A stretch of DNA of 64,000 nt from DATAEY01 sp045805565 (GTDB taxonomy: Bacteria; Actinomycetota; Thermoleophilia; Solirubrobacterales; Solirubrobacteraceae): assembly GCA_045805565.1 (NCBI GenBank), contig JBJMKZ010000004.1, positions 50,257 to 114,256 of the forward strand, read 5' to 3'. Position 1 is the stretch's first letter. Every line of letters starts with the position of its first letter. The translations under genes were made by a program, and so were the position numbers. The notes below the pieces were generated by a model that searched no databases, was not told where the DNA came from, and saw only the letters and a list, made by a program, of their open reading frames with translations. Positions 1 to 9,192 of the stretch are shown here, piece after piece.

Positions 1-1
1 G

Positions 2-403
2 GTCGGGCTCTATCACGCCAGTCCGCGCGACCCGGTGTGGGAGTACGTCCTCTCGACCCTGCTGGCCGAGCTGTGCCTGGACGCGCAGGGCCACCGGCTG
101 TGCCTGATCGGCCACTCGCACGTCGCGCTGTCGTTCTCCCGACTCGAGGGCGAGCCGGCCACCGGCGAGACACGGCCCGACGGCGCTCGACTCGACGTCT
201 CCGACGGCGAGTGGCTGCTCAACCCCGGCAGCGTCGGACAACCGCGGGACGGGGACCCGCGTGCCGCCTGGCTCGTCCTCGACACGTCGGACTGGGCGGC
301 CGAGTACCGGCGCACCGAATACGACATCGCCGCCGCCGCGGAGGCGATCCGCGCCGCCCGGCTGCCGGATTCGCTCGCCGAGCGCCTCGAATACGGGCAG
401 TAG
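2..403 (+). CDS. Metallophosphoesterase, YfcE-like (5' end outside window)
   Basis: C-terminal 133 residues of a calcineurin-like phosphoesterase; the reading frame is open to the first base, so the start lies upstream of the window. Visible family marks are HASPRDPVWEY, the metal-binding GHSH and the closing NPGSVGQPRDGDPRA turn found in YfcE/MJ0936-type phosphodiesterases. The N-terminal D-x-H and GD-x-x motifs are not in view. A related paralogue lies at 24575. The stop codon TAG doubles as the start of a TAGGAT box for the next gene. The substrate cannot be inferred. Confidence 0.8.
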   Translation, partial: VGLYHASPRDPVWEYVLSTLLAELCLDAQGHRLCLIGHSHVALSFSRLEGEPATGETRPDGARLDVSDGEWLLNPGSVGQPRDGDPRAAWLVLDTSDWAAEYRRTEYDIAAAAEAIRAARLPDSLAERLEYGQ

Positions 404-406
404 GAT
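401..406 (+). promoter_or_regulatory. Candidate -10 box (TAGGAT) of a leaderless transcript
   Basis: TAGGAT ends 9 nt before the ATG at 416, the same spacing as several other boxes in this window. It overlaps the stop codon of the preceding gene. No clear -35 is visible. Confidence 0.3.
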
Positions 407-415
407 GCGGCGCCG

Positions 416-955
416 ATGCGCTCGCTGCTCGTCGTCCTCACCGCGGCGGCGCTGGGCCTCTCCAGCGCGCTCCTCGTGGCCTGCGGAGATCGCAACGGGC
501 TGATCCCGGCCACCGCCGCCGACGCGCTCAATGCCGACCTCGACGAGGCGTCGAACGCGGTCGCCAGCCATGAGTGCAAGCGCGCCCAAGGTGCGCTGGC
601 CCGGGCGCTCGACCGGGCCGACGGGCTGCCCCCGAGTATCGACCCGCGGCTGCGCGACAACCTCGCGAAGGGGCTGGCACACGCCGCCCAGCGGGTGGCC
701 GTCGGCTGCCGGCGCAAGACCCCGACGGTCACGACGCCGACCGAGACCGTCCCCACCGAGACCACGGCCCCCGAGCCGACCCCCACGCAGACCACGACCG
801 AGCACACGACTCCGAGCCCGCGGCCCCCGCCAACCACACCGCCGCCTCCGTCCGACAGCGGCGGCACCCCGGCGGGCAATGACGGCGCCGGCCACGGCGG
901 CAGCGGCGGAGGCAGCGGCGGAGGCGACGGCAACGGCAACGGAGGCAGCCGGTGA
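416..955 (+). CDS. Putative lipoprotein with Thr/Pro- and Gly-rich tail
   Basis: 179 residues. The N terminus is a lipoprotein signal peptide: two basic/hydrophobic stretches ending in the lipobox LLVAC, with Cys23 as the predicted lipidation site. Residues 35-100 form a small helical domain with two cysteines (ECKRA and GCRRK). The rest is low complexity, a T/P-rich stalk followed by Gly/Ser repeats, typical of a cell-wall-spanning linker. It overlaps the downstream kinase gene by 4 bp (GTGA), so the two are probably co-translated. It may be an extracytoplasmic partner of that kinase. Function is not known. Confidence 0.7.
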   Translation: MRSLLVVLTAAALGLSSALLVACGDRNGLIPATAADALNADLDEASNAVASHECKRAQGALARALDRADGLPPSIDPRLRDNLAKGLAHAAQRVAVGCRRKTPTVTTPTETVPTETTAPEPTPTQTTTEHTTPSPRPPPTTPPPPSDSGGTPAGNDGAGHGGSGGGSGGGDGNGNGGSR

Positions 956-2142
956 GCGCCGAGGTGATCGCGGGCCGCTATCACCTGGAGCGCCGCCTGG
1001 GCATCGGCGGCATGTCCACCGTCCAGCAGGCGTTCGATCCGAGGCTGGAGCGACGGGTGGCGGTCAAGCTCCTGGCGGAGCACCTCGCCGAGGACTCGAA
1101 CTTCGTGGCGCGGTTCCGGCGGGAGGCGCTGTCCGCCGCCCGCCTGGTCCATCCCAACATCGTCCAGGTGTTCGACTTCGGCCTGGACGAGCCCACCGGC
1201 CAGCACTTCATCGTCATGGAGCTGGTCGACGGACCGTCGTGCGCACAGCTGCTGCGTGATCACGGAACGCTGCCGGTCGACGAGGTGCTCGACGTCGTGG
1301 GACAGGCGTGCCGCGGCCTCGACCACGCGCACCGCAACGGCGTCGTGCACCGGGACGTCAAGCCGGGCAACCTGCTGCGCAGCGGCGACGGAGTGGTGAA
1401 GCTGGCCGACTTCGGGATCGCCAAGGCCACCGAGCAGTCGAGCATCACGCAGGTCGGGTCGGTGCTGGGCACCGCCGCGTATCTGGCCCCCGAGCAGGCG
1501 CGGGGCGAGGAGGCGGGGCCCCCCGCCGACCTCTACGCGCTCGGCGTCGTGACGTACCAGCTGCTCTCCGGCCGCCTTCCCTACGAGGCCAGCTCGCTGT
1601 CCGAGCTGGCGCTCAAGCAGCAGCGTGAGGTGCCGCTGCCGCTTGACGCGGCGAATCCCGAGATCCCGCCGACGCTCGCCCGCGCGGTGGCGCGGTCGCT
1701 GGCCATAGACGCCGACGCCCGCTACGCCGACGCCATCGCGATGGCCGAGTCGCTGCGGGCGGGAGTCCGCGGGCTCGAGCCGCCGGCGGCGGAGGTCGCG
1801 GACTCGGCCACCGAGGCCACCCGGATGATGACCTCGCGCGAGCCGGTCGAGCGGACCGCCGCCACCCGCGTCCTGCCCTACGACCGCCCCCAGGCGACGC
1901 CGTCGCCGATGCCCGCCGCTCCGGTCGAGCGCCGCCGCGCCCGGGAGGCCGGGCGGCGCCGGCGTGCTCGTCGCAGCCGCGTCATCGCGGCGCTCCTCGT
2001 GCTCGCGCTACTCGCAGGCCTGCTCGCGGTCCTGGCCTCCGACACGGGCACCAACCGGCCGAAGCTGCGGACCTTCTCGGCTCAGGATCCCCAGCGCGCA
2101 ATCGACGAGGTCCACGACCTGATCAACGACAACACGCGCTGA
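952..2142 (+). CDS. Transmembrane Ser/Thr protein kinase (PknB-like, no PASTA)
   Basis: 396 residues. A complete Hanks-type kinase domain occupies about residues 8-265: glycine loop GIGGMSTV, ATP-binding Lys39 in VAVKLL, catalytic HRDVKPGN, DFG and APEQ. A linker with Thr-rich stretches follows (TEATRMM, RTAATRV), then an Arg-rich stretch and a single membrane helix near residues 345-365, leaving only about 30 residues outside. There are no PASTA repeats, so external ligand sensing would have to come from a partner, perhaps the overlapping lipoprotein. The GTG start overlaps the upstream stop. Kinase assignment is secure; substrates are unknown. Confidence 0.93.
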   Translation: MSAEVIAGRYHLERRLGIGGMSTVQQAFDPRLERRVAVKLLAEHLAEDSNFVARFRREALSAARLVHPNIVQVFDFGLDEPTGQHFIVMELVDGPSCAQLLRDHGTLPVDEVLDVVGQACRGLDHAHRNGVVHRDVKPGNLLRSGDGVVKLADFGIAKATEQSSITQVGSVLGTAAYLAPEQARGEEAGPPADLYALGVVTYQLLSGRLPYEASSLSELALKQQREVPLPLDAANPEIPPTLARAVARSLAIDADARYADAIAMAESLRAGVRGLEPPAAEVADSATEATRMMTSREPVERTAATRVLPYDRPQATPSPMPAAPVERRRAREAGRRRRARRSRVIAALLVLALLAGLLAVLASDTGTNRPKLRTFSAQDPQRAIDEVHDLINDNTR

Positions 2143-2149
2143 GGACCGC

Positions 2150-3352
2150 TCACCGGGCGGGAGCCGCACCCGCGCGCAGGGCGGCAGCCGTCTCGGCCAG
2201 GGTCCCGCCCGCGAGCGCGGCCCGCAGCTCGGCCATCAGGTCCGAGATGAAGGCCAGGTTGTGAACCGTGAGCAGCCGCATCCCGGTCAGCTCGCGAGCT
2301 CGGATCAGATGACGCAGATACGCGCGCGAGTAGCCTCCCGCGCACGCCTCGCAGCGGCACCCAGCAAGGACCGGATCGCGGGCATCCCGGCTGGCGGACT
2401 TTGTCAGGTCGGTCCGCCAGCGCCGCTCGGGGGCGGGCACCAGCGCCATCCCGTGCCGCGCGAGACGGGTAGGCATGGCGCAGTCGAAGAGATCGATGCC
2501 CAGCTCGACGCCGCGGATCAGGTCGTCAACCTCGCCGATGCCCAGCAGGTGACGCACCGCCCCGTCCGCCTCCCGCGCGAGCTCCTCGGTCGTCCACCCG
2601 ACCACCTGGTGCATCTGGGCCTTGTCCCGGCCCAGCGAGCCCCCGACCGCGACGCCGTCGCAGCCGCTGCGCGCCACGCGGCGCGCCGAGTCCCGCCGCA
2701 GGTCCTCGTGAACGCCGCCCTGCACGATCCCGAACAGCAACTGTCCGCGCGGGCCGTGCTCGGCATGCCAGCGCAGGCAGCGCTCGAGCCAGCGGTGCGT
2801 GCGCCCGGTGGAGCGCTCGGTGTACTCGCGGCTGACATGGAACGGGGTGCACTCGTCGAACGCCAGCGCGATGTCCGAGCCCAGCGCCGCCTGCACCTCC
2901 ATGGACGCCTCGGGAGTGAGGAGCCGTTCGGCGCCGTCGAAGTAGGAGCGGAACCGCACCCCCTCCTCCCCGATGGCGAGCACCGCGCCGTCCCCCTCCG
3001 CCGGCTTCCGGCGCCCCTTCACCTCGTCGGCGACCGAGCCGTGGCCCATCGAGAACACCTGGAACCCGCCGGAGTCGGTGACGATCGGCCCGCTCCACCC
3101 CATGAAGCCGTGCAGTCCTCCGTGCCGGGCGATCACCTCGGGGCCGGGGTCGAGCAGGAGGTGATACGTGTTGCCCAGGACCATCTGATAGCCGAGCTCC
3201 GCCACCTCCCGGCCGAGCAGGCCTCGCACCGCCCCGCGGGTGGCCAGCGGCACGAATGCCGGTGTGCGCACCTCCCCGTGGGCGACTCTCAGCGTGCCCG
3301 CCCGGGCGCGGGAGCCGGGATCACGGTGCTCGATGGCGAACGCAGAGCTCAC
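2150..3352 (-). CDS. tgt: tRNA-guanine transglycosylase (queuine tRNA-ribosyltransferase)
   Basis: 400 residues, full length. It exchanges guanine-34 in GUN-anticodon tRNAs for preQ1 or queuine. Visible are the substrate-pocket segment TDSGGFQVFS near residue 92, AFDECTPF, the FGIVQGG loop, and the zinc site CRCEAC...H near the C terminus. The start is GTG at 3352, six bases after a TAGGCT box, so the message is probably leaderless. No queF, queA or queG lies nearby, so the gene stands apart from other queuosine genes here. It is convergent with the kinase gene, with 7 bp between the stops. Confidence 0.95.
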   Translation of the reverse strand: MSSAFAIEHRDPGSRARAGTLRVAHGEVRTPAFVPLATRGAVRGLLGREVAELGYQMVLGNTYHLLLDPGPEVIARHGGLHGFMGWSGPIVTDSGGFQVFSMGHGSVADEVKGRRKPAEGDGAVLAIGEEGVRFRSYFDGAERLLTPEASMEVQAALGSDIALAFDECTPFHVSREYTERSTGRTHRWLERCLRWHAEHGPRGQLLFGIVQGGVHEDLRRDSARRVARSGCDGVAVGGSLGRDKAQMHQVVGWTTEELAREADGAVRHLLGIGEVDDLIRGVELGIDLFDCAMPTRLARHGMALVPAPERRWRTDLTKSASRDARDPVLAGCRCEACAGGYSRAYLRHLIRARELTGMRLLTVHNLAFISDLMAELRAALAGGTLAETAAALRAGAAPAR

Positions 3353-3358
3353 CGACCG

Positions 3359-3364
3359 AGCCTA
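3359..3364 (-). promoter_or_regulatory. Candidate -10 box (TAGGCT) for tgt
   Basis: On the minus strand TAGGCT ends 6 nt before the GTG start of tgt. The same hexamer in the same position recurs before other genes (4075, 17954), which supports a leaderless promoter class. Confidence 0.4.
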
Positions 3365-3370
3365 CAAACG

Positions 3371-3403
3371 CGGCGGGCCCGCGACCGCGTCGCGAGCCCG
3401 CCG
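3371..3403 (-). terminator. Strong GC hairpin downstream of hsp20
   Basis: Arms CGGCGGGC (3371-3378) and GCCCGCCG (3396-3403), extended inside by CGCGA/TCGCG (3380-3384 and 3390-3394), form a nearly continuous stem of 13 pairs. On the minus strand it is followed by CGTTTGT, a weak T run. It lies between the hsp20 stop and the tgt promoter, the right place for a terminator. Confidence 0.55.
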
Positions 3404-3427
3404 GCTGGATGGGCGCGAACCCGTGCG

Positions 3428-3964
3428 TCAGTTCTGGGCCGTCTCGGCGCGGGCCTGCTCGTCGAGCTGGCCGTCGCCGGCAGTCTGTGTCTCCTGGCCT
3501 TCGATGGCCGGCTGCTTCCCGCCCACGCTGATCGAGACCTTTTGTGGCTTACGCTGCTGCGGCTTGGGGATCCGCACCTCGAGGACTCCGCGGTCGAATG
3601 TCGCGTCGATCGCAGTGGCGTCGACGCCCTCGGGCAGGGTCAGGGCACGGGAGAAGCGGCCGGACGCCCGCTCGACGCGGTGATATCCCTCGCGCCGCTC
3701 CTCGTGGTCGGACTTGCGCTCGCCGGATACGGTCAGGACGTTCTCCTCGAGCTCGATCGAGACGTCCTCCTCGCGCATGCCGGGGAGATCGACGCGGAGG
3801 ACGAACTGGTCATCCGCCTCCACCAGGTCCATGGCCGGGACCCACCGGCGCAGGCTTCCGGGGTCGGCCGCCGGAGAGTCGCCGAAGAAGGTGTTGAACA
3901 GCCGGTTCATCTCGGACTGGAGGCTGTTGACCTCACGAGCCGGCTCCCAGCGAATCAGTGCCAT
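3428..3964 (-). CDS. Small heat-shock protein Hsp20 (alpha-crystallin family)
   Basis: 178 residues. The alpha-crystallin domain spans about residues 40-135, with VDLPGM, the VSGERK strand, LPEGVDA and the GVLEVRIPK end of the domain. The N-terminal arm is short (MALIRWEPAREV...). The C-terminal tail is unusually long, about 40 residues, and rich in Gln, Glu and Ala. It is an ATP-independent holdase that keeps unfolding proteins soluble. It is preceded by an excellent ribosome binding site (AAGGAGGT) and a housekeeping-type promoter, so it is transcribed alone and ends at the hairpin at 3371-3403. No HspR-type inverted repeat was recognised. Confidence 0.95.
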   Translation of the reverse strand: MALIRWEPAREVNSLQSEMNRLFNTFFGDSPAADPGSLRRWVPAMDLVEADDQFVLRVDLPGMREEDVSIELEENVLTVSGERKSDHEERREGYHRVERASGRFSRALTLPEGVDATAIDATFDRGVLEVRIPKPQQRKPQKVSISVGGKQPAIEGQETQTAGDGQLDEQARAETAQN

Positions 3965-3996
3965 CTTGCATACCTCCTTAGCCTATAACCGCTGCC

Positions 3997-4025
3997 ATTA
4001 TGAAATCTCAGTCTGTATCTGTCAA
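3997..4025 (-). promoter_or_regulatory. Sigma-70-type promoter of hsp20
   Basis: TTGACA (4020-4025) and CATAAT (3997-4002), read on the minus strand, are separated by exactly 17 nt. The element lies in an AT-rich island in otherwise GC-rich sequence, 33 nt upstream of the hsp20 ATG with its AGGAGG. Confidence 0.65.
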
Positions 4026-4074
4026 GTTTCTGGTACGCCGTTCACGCACAGACCAGGCGCGGGCGCCGGGCGGC

Positions 4075-4080
4075 TAGGCT
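4075..4080 (+). promoter_or_regulatory. Candidate -10 box (TAGGCT) for the mhqO/mhqD-like pair
   Basis: TAGGCT lies 10 nt before the ATG at 4091 and only 1 nt before another in-frame ATG at 4082. A start point about 7 nt after the box would exclude the first ATG and give a leaderless message starting near the second. Confidence 0.35.
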
Positions 4081-4090
4081 GATGCCGACC

Positions 4091-5020
4091 ATGCGGCTCG
4101 AGGGGATCCACCACATCACCGCCATCACCGCGGACGCGCGCGCCAACGTGGACTTCTACGCGAGGGTCCTGGGGCTGAGGCTGGTCAAGAAGACCGTCAA
4201 CTTCGACGCCCCGGACGTCTACCACCTCTACTACGCCGACGAAGCGGGGTCGCCGGGGAGCGTCCTGACCTTCTTCGAGTTCCCCGGCGCCGCTGCCGGC
4301 CGCGCCGGCGCCGGGATGATCCACACCATCGCCATGCGCGTCGCCGGCGATTCCGCACTCGACTTCTGGCAGTCGCGACTGGAGGCCGAGGCGGTGGGCG
4401 TGCGGCGCCACGAGGGCCGCCTGCGCTTCTCGGACCCCGAGGGACTGCGCTTCGAGCTGGTGGTGGACGACGTCGCCGACCCGCCCCTCGCCGCGGACGC
4501 CCCCGACATCCCGCCCGGCCACGCGCTTCTCGGCTTCGCGGGGGTGCGGGCGTACACGAGCCAGCCGGCCGCGGCCCGCGACCTGCTGGAGCAGGCGCTC
4601 GGGTTTTCGCCGATCGGCAACGGTGGCTACCGCGCAGCGGGCGAGCAGCGCGGCGCGACGTACCTCTACGACCCCCCGCCGCCCCGACCGGGATCCCAGG
4701 GAGCGGGGACGGTGCACCACATCGCCTGGTCGTCGCGGGACGACGAGGAGCAGCAGCTCTGGCGGCGACGCGTCGCCCAGCACGGCGCCCGCCCGACGCC
4801 GATCATCGACCGCATCTACTTCCATTCCGTCTACTTCCGCGAGCCGAACGGGGTGCTGTTCGAGCTGGCGACGCGGGGGCCGGGCTTCACCGTGGACGAG
4901 CCGCTGGCGCGGCTCGGGGAGGCACTGATGCTGCCCGAGCGCTACGAACCCATGCGCGAGAGGCTCGAGCGCACTTTGACCCCGCTGGCCAATCCGCGCG
5001 TCCGAGCCCCGGCCCGGTGA
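4091..5020 (+). CDS. Ring-cleaving dioxygenase of the MhqO type (glyoxalase fold)
   Basis: 309 residues with two vicinal-oxygen-chelate modules. Metal-ligand positions are visible in GIHHITA (N-terminal module) and VHHIAW with a later FELATRG (C-terminal module). MhqO-type proteins open hydroquinone or catechol rings and are induced by quinone stress. The next gene overlaps by 4 bp and is the MhqD-type hydrolase, the usual partner. The start was placed at ATG 4091 rather than 4082 because the TAGGCT box sits too close to 4082. No MhqR-type regulator is adjacent. Family is confident; the exact substrate is not. Confidence 0.85.
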   Translation: MRLEGIHHITAITADARANVDFYARVLGLRLVKKTVNFDAPDVYHLYYADEAGSPGSVLTFFEFPGAAAGRAGAGMIHTIAMRVAGDSALDFWQSRLEAEAVGVRRHEGRLRFSDPEGLRFELVVDDVADPPLAADAPDIPPGHALLGFAGVRAYTSQPAAARDLLEQALGFSPIGNGGYRAAGEQRGATYLYDPPPPRPGSQGAGTVHHIAWSSRDDEEQQLWRRRVAQHGARPTPIIDRIYFHSVYFREPNGVLFELATRGPGFTVDEPLARLGEALMLPERYEPMRERLERTLTPLANPRVRAPAR

Positions 5021-5679
5021 CCGGCCTGCAGGGCCTCCGCCACCGGGTGCGCCCCGCGGCGGGCGAGCCGGCGGGGGCGCTGGTCCTGATGCACGGTCGC
5101 GGCACCGGCGAGGACGACATGTTCCCGCTGCTGGACGTCTTCGACCCTCAGCGGCGCCTGGTCGGCGTGGCCCCCGGGGGCCCGCTGGCCCTGGCGCCCG
5201 CAGGCAAGCACTGGTATGCGGTGCGGCGGATCGGCTATCCCGATCCCGCGACGTTCGCGACCACCTTCGCCGCCCTCGCGGAATGGGTCGATGCGATCCC
5301 GCAGGAGCTGGGCGTACCGCCGGAGCGCACCATCCTCGGGGGCTTCTCGCAGGGAGCGGTGATGTCCTACGCGCTGGGGCTGGCCGCCGGGCGGCCTACG
5401 CCAGCCGGCATCCTGGCCCTCAGCGGGTTCATCCCCACTGTCGACGGGCTGGTGCTCGAGATCGAGGGTCGGGAGGGGCTGCCGGTGGCTATCGCGCATG
5501 GCACCAACGACCAGGTCATCGGCGTCGAGTGGGGTCGCACGGCGCGCGACGCGCTGCGGGCGGCGGGCGCCGACGTGACCTATCTCGAGTCGCCGGTCGC
5601 TCACACGCTCGACCCTCGGGAACTGCCCACGCTCGCCGACTGGGTACGGCGCACGCTGACGCCGGCCGCGACCACCTAG
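5017..5679 (+). CDS. Phospholipase/carboxylesterase family hydrolase, MhqD-like
   Basis: 220 residues, alpha/beta-hydrolase fold. The N-terminal HGRGTGEDDMFPL stretch and the nucleophile elbow GFSQGA place it in the carboxylesterase/lysophospholipase group that includes MhqD. The other triad members are likely the Asp in HGTNDQVIG and the His in AHTLDP. The GTG start overlaps the stop of the dioxygenase gene by 4 bp, so both are made from one message. The likely role is hydrolysis of ring-cleavage or quinone-derived products, inferred from the pairing. Confidence 0.88.
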   Translation: MTGLQGLRHRVRPAAGEPAGALVLMHGRGTGEDDMFPLLDVFDPQRRLVGVAPGGPLALAPAGKHWYAVRRIGYPDPATFATTFAALAEWVDAIPQELGVPPERTILGGFSQGAVMSYALGLAAGRPTPAGILALSGFIPTVDGLVLEIEGREGLPVAIAHGTNDQVIGVEWGRTARDALRAAGADVTYLESPVAHTLDPRELPTLADWVRRTLTPAATT

Positions 5680-5724
5680 GGCGGGGCGAGGAGTCGCCGA
5701 GCAACCGCCCCCGGCGTGCAGTCT

Positions 5725-7269
5725 TCAGCCCGGCTGGACGAGCGGGCGGCCGGACATCGAGTCCGGTGGCTCGAGCCCGAGCAGCGCGAGCAGCGTGGGC
5801 GCCACGTCGGCCAGGATCCCCGCCTCGCGCAGGCGCAGGCCGGCCACGGTCACGATCAGCGGGACCGGGTTGAGGGAGTGCGCGGTGTTGGGGCCGCCGT
5901 CGGGCTCCAGCATGTGGTCGGCGTTGCCGTGGTCGGCGGTGATCACGCAGGCACCGCCGGACTCGTGGACCGCGGTCACCACCTCGGCGAGCCCGGCGTC
6001 GACCGCCTCGATGGCCTTCACGGCGGCTGGGATGACCCCGGTGTGCCCGACCATGTCCGGGTTGGCGAAGTTGACGACGCCGAAGTCGGGCCGGTCGGCC
6101 CGCCAGCGCCGGGCGAACGCCGCCGCCACCTGGGAGGCGCTCATCTCGGGCTTGCGGTCGTAGGTCGGGACGTCGCGTGGGGAGGGCACCAGCTCACGCT
6201 CCTCGCCCCGGCACGGGTCCTCCTCGCCGCCGTTGAAGAAGTACGTGACGTGGGCGTACTTCTCGGTCTCGGCGACGTGGAGCTGCGACATCCCGCGATC
6301 CGCCAGCACGCGGGCCAGGGTCGTCTGCGGTCGGATCGGCGGAAAGGCGACCGGATAGGGCCACCGCTCCTCGTATTCGGTCATCGTCGCGTAGCGCTCC
6401 ACCGGCGCGACGCCGCCCCGGTCGACCTCCGAGAAGCCGGGCTCGGCCAGCGCACGCGTGATCTGGCGCATGCGGTCGGGGCGGAAGTTGAAGGCGAAGA
6501 CGGCGTCGCGGTCGGGCCTGACCGCGGCCTCCGGCCCCACCACCGTGGGCTCGATGAACTCGTCGGTCTCGCCGCGCTCGTAGGCGGCGTGGATCGCCTC
6601 CACCGCCGTGTCGGCGCTGTGGGGGGCGCGGCCGTGGACCAGCACGTCGTACGCGCGCTGGGTGCGGTCCCAGCGTCGGTCGCGGTCCATCGCGAAGTAG
6701 CGGCCCACGACGCTGCCCACCCTTCCCCCGCCCGACTCCTGGAACCACCGCTCGACGGACTCCAGGTACCCGGCGGCGGCGGTCGGCGGGGTGTCCCGCC
6801 CGTCGGTGAAGGCGTGGACGACCAGGTCGGGCACCTGCATCGAGGCGCCCAGGTCGACCAGCGCCCGCAGGTGAGCCCAGCCCGAGTGCACTCCGCCGTC
6901 GGACACCAGCCCGATCAGGTGAACCCGGTCGGACGACCCGAGCAGGTCACGCAGCACGGGGTTGGCCGCGAACGACCCGTCCGCCACCGCGTCGTCGATC
7001 CGGGTCAGGTCCTGGACCACCACGGCTCCGGCGCCGAGATTGAGATGGCCGACCTCGGAGTTGCCCATCTGCCCCTCGGGCAGGCCGACGTCGCGGCCGC
7101 CGGCCTCGAGCCGGCCGTGAGGGTAGGCGGACCACAGCTCGTCGAAGTTCGGGGTGTCGGCCAGCTCGACGGCGTTTCCGGGGCCGGGCGCCGCCAGCCC
7201 CCAGCCGTCGAGGACCACCAGGCAGACGCGCTCGACCGGCAGGGCGCCCGGCCCGGGCGCAAGCGTCAT
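5725..7269 (-). CDS. gpmI: 2,3-bisphosphoglycerate-independent phosphoglycerate mutase
   Basis: 514 residues, full length. It interconverts 3- and 2-phosphoglycerate using two manganese ions and a phosphoserine. Visible are the N-terminal metal site DGWGLA, the catalytic serine in MGNSEVGH, and the second metal site ITADHGNAD near residue 447. Its ATG overlaps the tpiA stop by 4 bp, making it the last gene of the gap-pgk-tpiA-gpmI glycolytic operon. In many actinobacteria secG follows tpiA instead, so this resembles the Bacillus gap operon order. Confidence 0.96.
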   Translation of the reverse strand: MTLAPGPGALPVERVCLVVLDGWGLAAPGPGNAVELADTPNFDELWSAYPHGRLEAGGRDVGLPEGQMGNSEVGHLNLGAGAVVVQDLTRIDDAVADGSFAANPVLRDLLGSSDRVHLIGLVSDGGVHSGWAHLRALVDLGASMQVPDLVVHAFTDGRDTPPTAAAGYLESVERWFQESGGGRVGSVVGRYFAMDRDRRWDRTQRAYDVLVHGRAPHSADTAVEAIHAAYERGETDEFIEPTVVGPEAAVRPDRDAVFAFNFRPDRMRQITRALAEPGFSEVDRGGVAPVERYATMTEYEERWPYPVAFPPIRPQTTLARVLADRGMSQLHVAETEKYAHVTYFFNGGEEDPCRGEERELVPSPRDVPTYDRKPEMSASQVAAAFARRWRADRPDFGVVNFANPDMVGHTGVIPAAVKAIEAVDAGLAEVVTAVHESGGACVITADHGNADHMLEPDGGPNTAHSLNPVPLIVTVAGLRLREAGILADVAPTLLALLGLEPPDSMSGRPLVQPG

Positions 7270-8030
7270 GGTCGCGCGGCGGCCACGATCGCGGCGAACG
7301 ACTCCGTCTGGAGGCTGGCGCCGCCGACCAGCGCGCCGTCGACGTCGGGCAGAGTCAGCAGACCCCGGGCGTTCTTGGGGTCCACGCTTCCCCCGTAGAG
7401 GATGCGCGTCCGGCCGGCCGCCTCGCCGTCGCGATCCCCCACCAGCGCCCGGATGAAGGCGATGGCCTCCTGGGCCTGTTCCGGAGTCGCCACCCGCCCG
7501 GTTCCGATCGCCCAGATCGGCTCGTACGCGATGACCACGCCCGCCAGACCGTCGGACGGAACCCTGGCCAGATTCTCCTGGACCTGGTGGCGCAGCCTGC
7601 GCTGCGTGGCGCCGGCCTCACGCTCCTCCTCCGCCTCACCGACGCACAGGACTGGGAGCAGCCCCGCCTCCAGCGCCGCCGGCACCTTGGCCTGCAGCGC
7701 GCGGTCGGTCTCGCCGAAGTGCTCGCGGCGCTCGGAGTGCCCGAGGATCACCCCGTCGACTCCGAGCTCGGTCAGCATCGGCGGTGCCACCTCGCCGGTG
7801 AACGCTCCGGCGGCGTCGTGGTGCATGTTCTGGGCGATAACCGCCAGCTGGGAGCCGCGAGCGCTCTGCACGGTCGCCGCCAGCGCGGTGAACGCGGGGC
7901 ACACTGCCACGTCGACGCCGCCGGCGCCCTCCAGCCGGGGGAGTAGGTCCTCGACGTAGGCGCGTGCCTCGACGACCGTCTTGTGCATCTTCCAGTTGGC
8001 CGCGATCAGCGGGGTGCGCTGGGCAGTCAC
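7266..8030 (-). CDS. tpiA: Triosephosphate isomerase
   Basis: 254 residues, normal length for the TIM barrel that interconverts glyceraldehyde-3-phosphate and dihydroxyacetone phosphate. Visible are the catalytic Lys in NWKMHK, the catalytic His in ILGHSERR, the catalytic Glu in AYEPIWAIGTG and the phosphate-binding GGSV and LVGGASL loops. The GTG start at 8030 was chosen because it gives the standard N terminus and overlaps the pgk stop by 4 bp (GTGA). It is translationally coupled to gpmI downstream. Confidence 0.97.
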   Translation of the reverse strand: MTAQRTPLIAANWKMHKTVVEARAYVEDLLPRLEGAGGVDVAVCPAFTALAATVQSARGSQLAVIAQNMHHDAAGAFTGEVAPPMLTELGVDGVILGHSERREHFGETDRALQAKVPAALEAGLLPVLCVGEAEEEREAGATQRRLRHQVQENLARVPSDGLAGVVIAYEPIWAIGTGRVATPEQAQEAIAFIRALVGDRDGEAAGRTRILYGGSVDPKNARGLLTLPDVDGALVGGASLQTESFAAIVAAARP

Positions 8031-9192
8031 CTCAGCGCCTCCAGCCCGGGCAGCGGCCTGCGCTCCAGAAGCGCCAGCGCGGCGCCGCCGCCGGTCGACA
8101 CGTGGTCGACGCGGTCCGCCAGCCCGAAGGCGGCCAGGGCGGCGGCCGAGTCGCCGCCGCCGACCACGGTGATGCCGGGGGCCGCCGCCATCGCCTCGGC
8201 CAGGGCGCGAGTCCCCGCGGCGAACGGCTCGAGCTCGAACGCGCCCATCGGCCCGTTCCAGAAGGCGGTGCCTGCGCACTCGATCTCCCGGGTGTAGCGG
8301 CGGATCGTCTCCGGCCCGATGTCGAGGCCCGCCCAGCCATCGGGAACGTCGACACCGTCGAGCACGCGACACCGCGCGTCGGGGGCGACGCGGTCGCCGA
8401 TCACCAGGTCGCCCGGCAGCTCCAGCCGCGCGTGCGAGTCGCGCGCGGCGCGGAGCGCCCGGCGGGCCGGTTCCAGGTCGTCGGCGTCGCACAGCGAGGC
8501 GCCGACCGGATGGCCCTGGGCCCTCAGGAACGGAAAGCACATGGCGCCGCCGATCAGCAGGGCTTCCGCGTTCTCCAGGAATTGCTCGATCACCCCGATC
8601 TTGTCGGCCACCTTGGCGCCCCCGAGCACCGCCACGAGCGGACGGTCAGGGGCCTCGACCAGGCGGCGCAACGTCGTCACCTCGCGCTCGAGCAGCCGTC
8701 CCGCCGCCACCTCGGCCACGTGGTGGGTGACGCCCTCGGTACTGGCATGCGCCCGGTGGGCCGCGCCGAAGGCGTCGTCGACGTAGACGTCCGCCAGCGC
8801 GGCCAGAGCCTGCGCGAAGGCGGCGTCGTTGGCGGTCTCTCCGGGCTCGTAGCGCACGTTCTCCAGCATCAACACGTCGCCCGGGTCGAGGTTGGCGACC
8901 AACGCCTCGACCTCGGGACCGACCACCCCCGGCGCCACGGTCACGTCGGCTCCGGTCAGCTCGGCCAGCCGGTCGGCCGCCGGGCGCAGGGAGAGCTCGC
9001 GCTCGCGGTCGGCCGGACGACCCAGGTGAGAGACCAGGATGACCCGGGCGCGGCGCTCGCGCAGCGTCTCGATCGTCGGCAGGGCGGCACGGATGCGGCT
9101 GTCGTCCATGACCCGGCCGTCCTGGAGCGGGACGTTGAAGTCGACGCGGACGAGGACTCGCTTCCCCTCGACATCCACCTCGTCGAGGCTCT

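Noticed and set aside
952..2142. PASTA-type PknB kinase
   Set aside because: The part after the membrane helix is only about 30 residues long, too short for any PASTA repeat.
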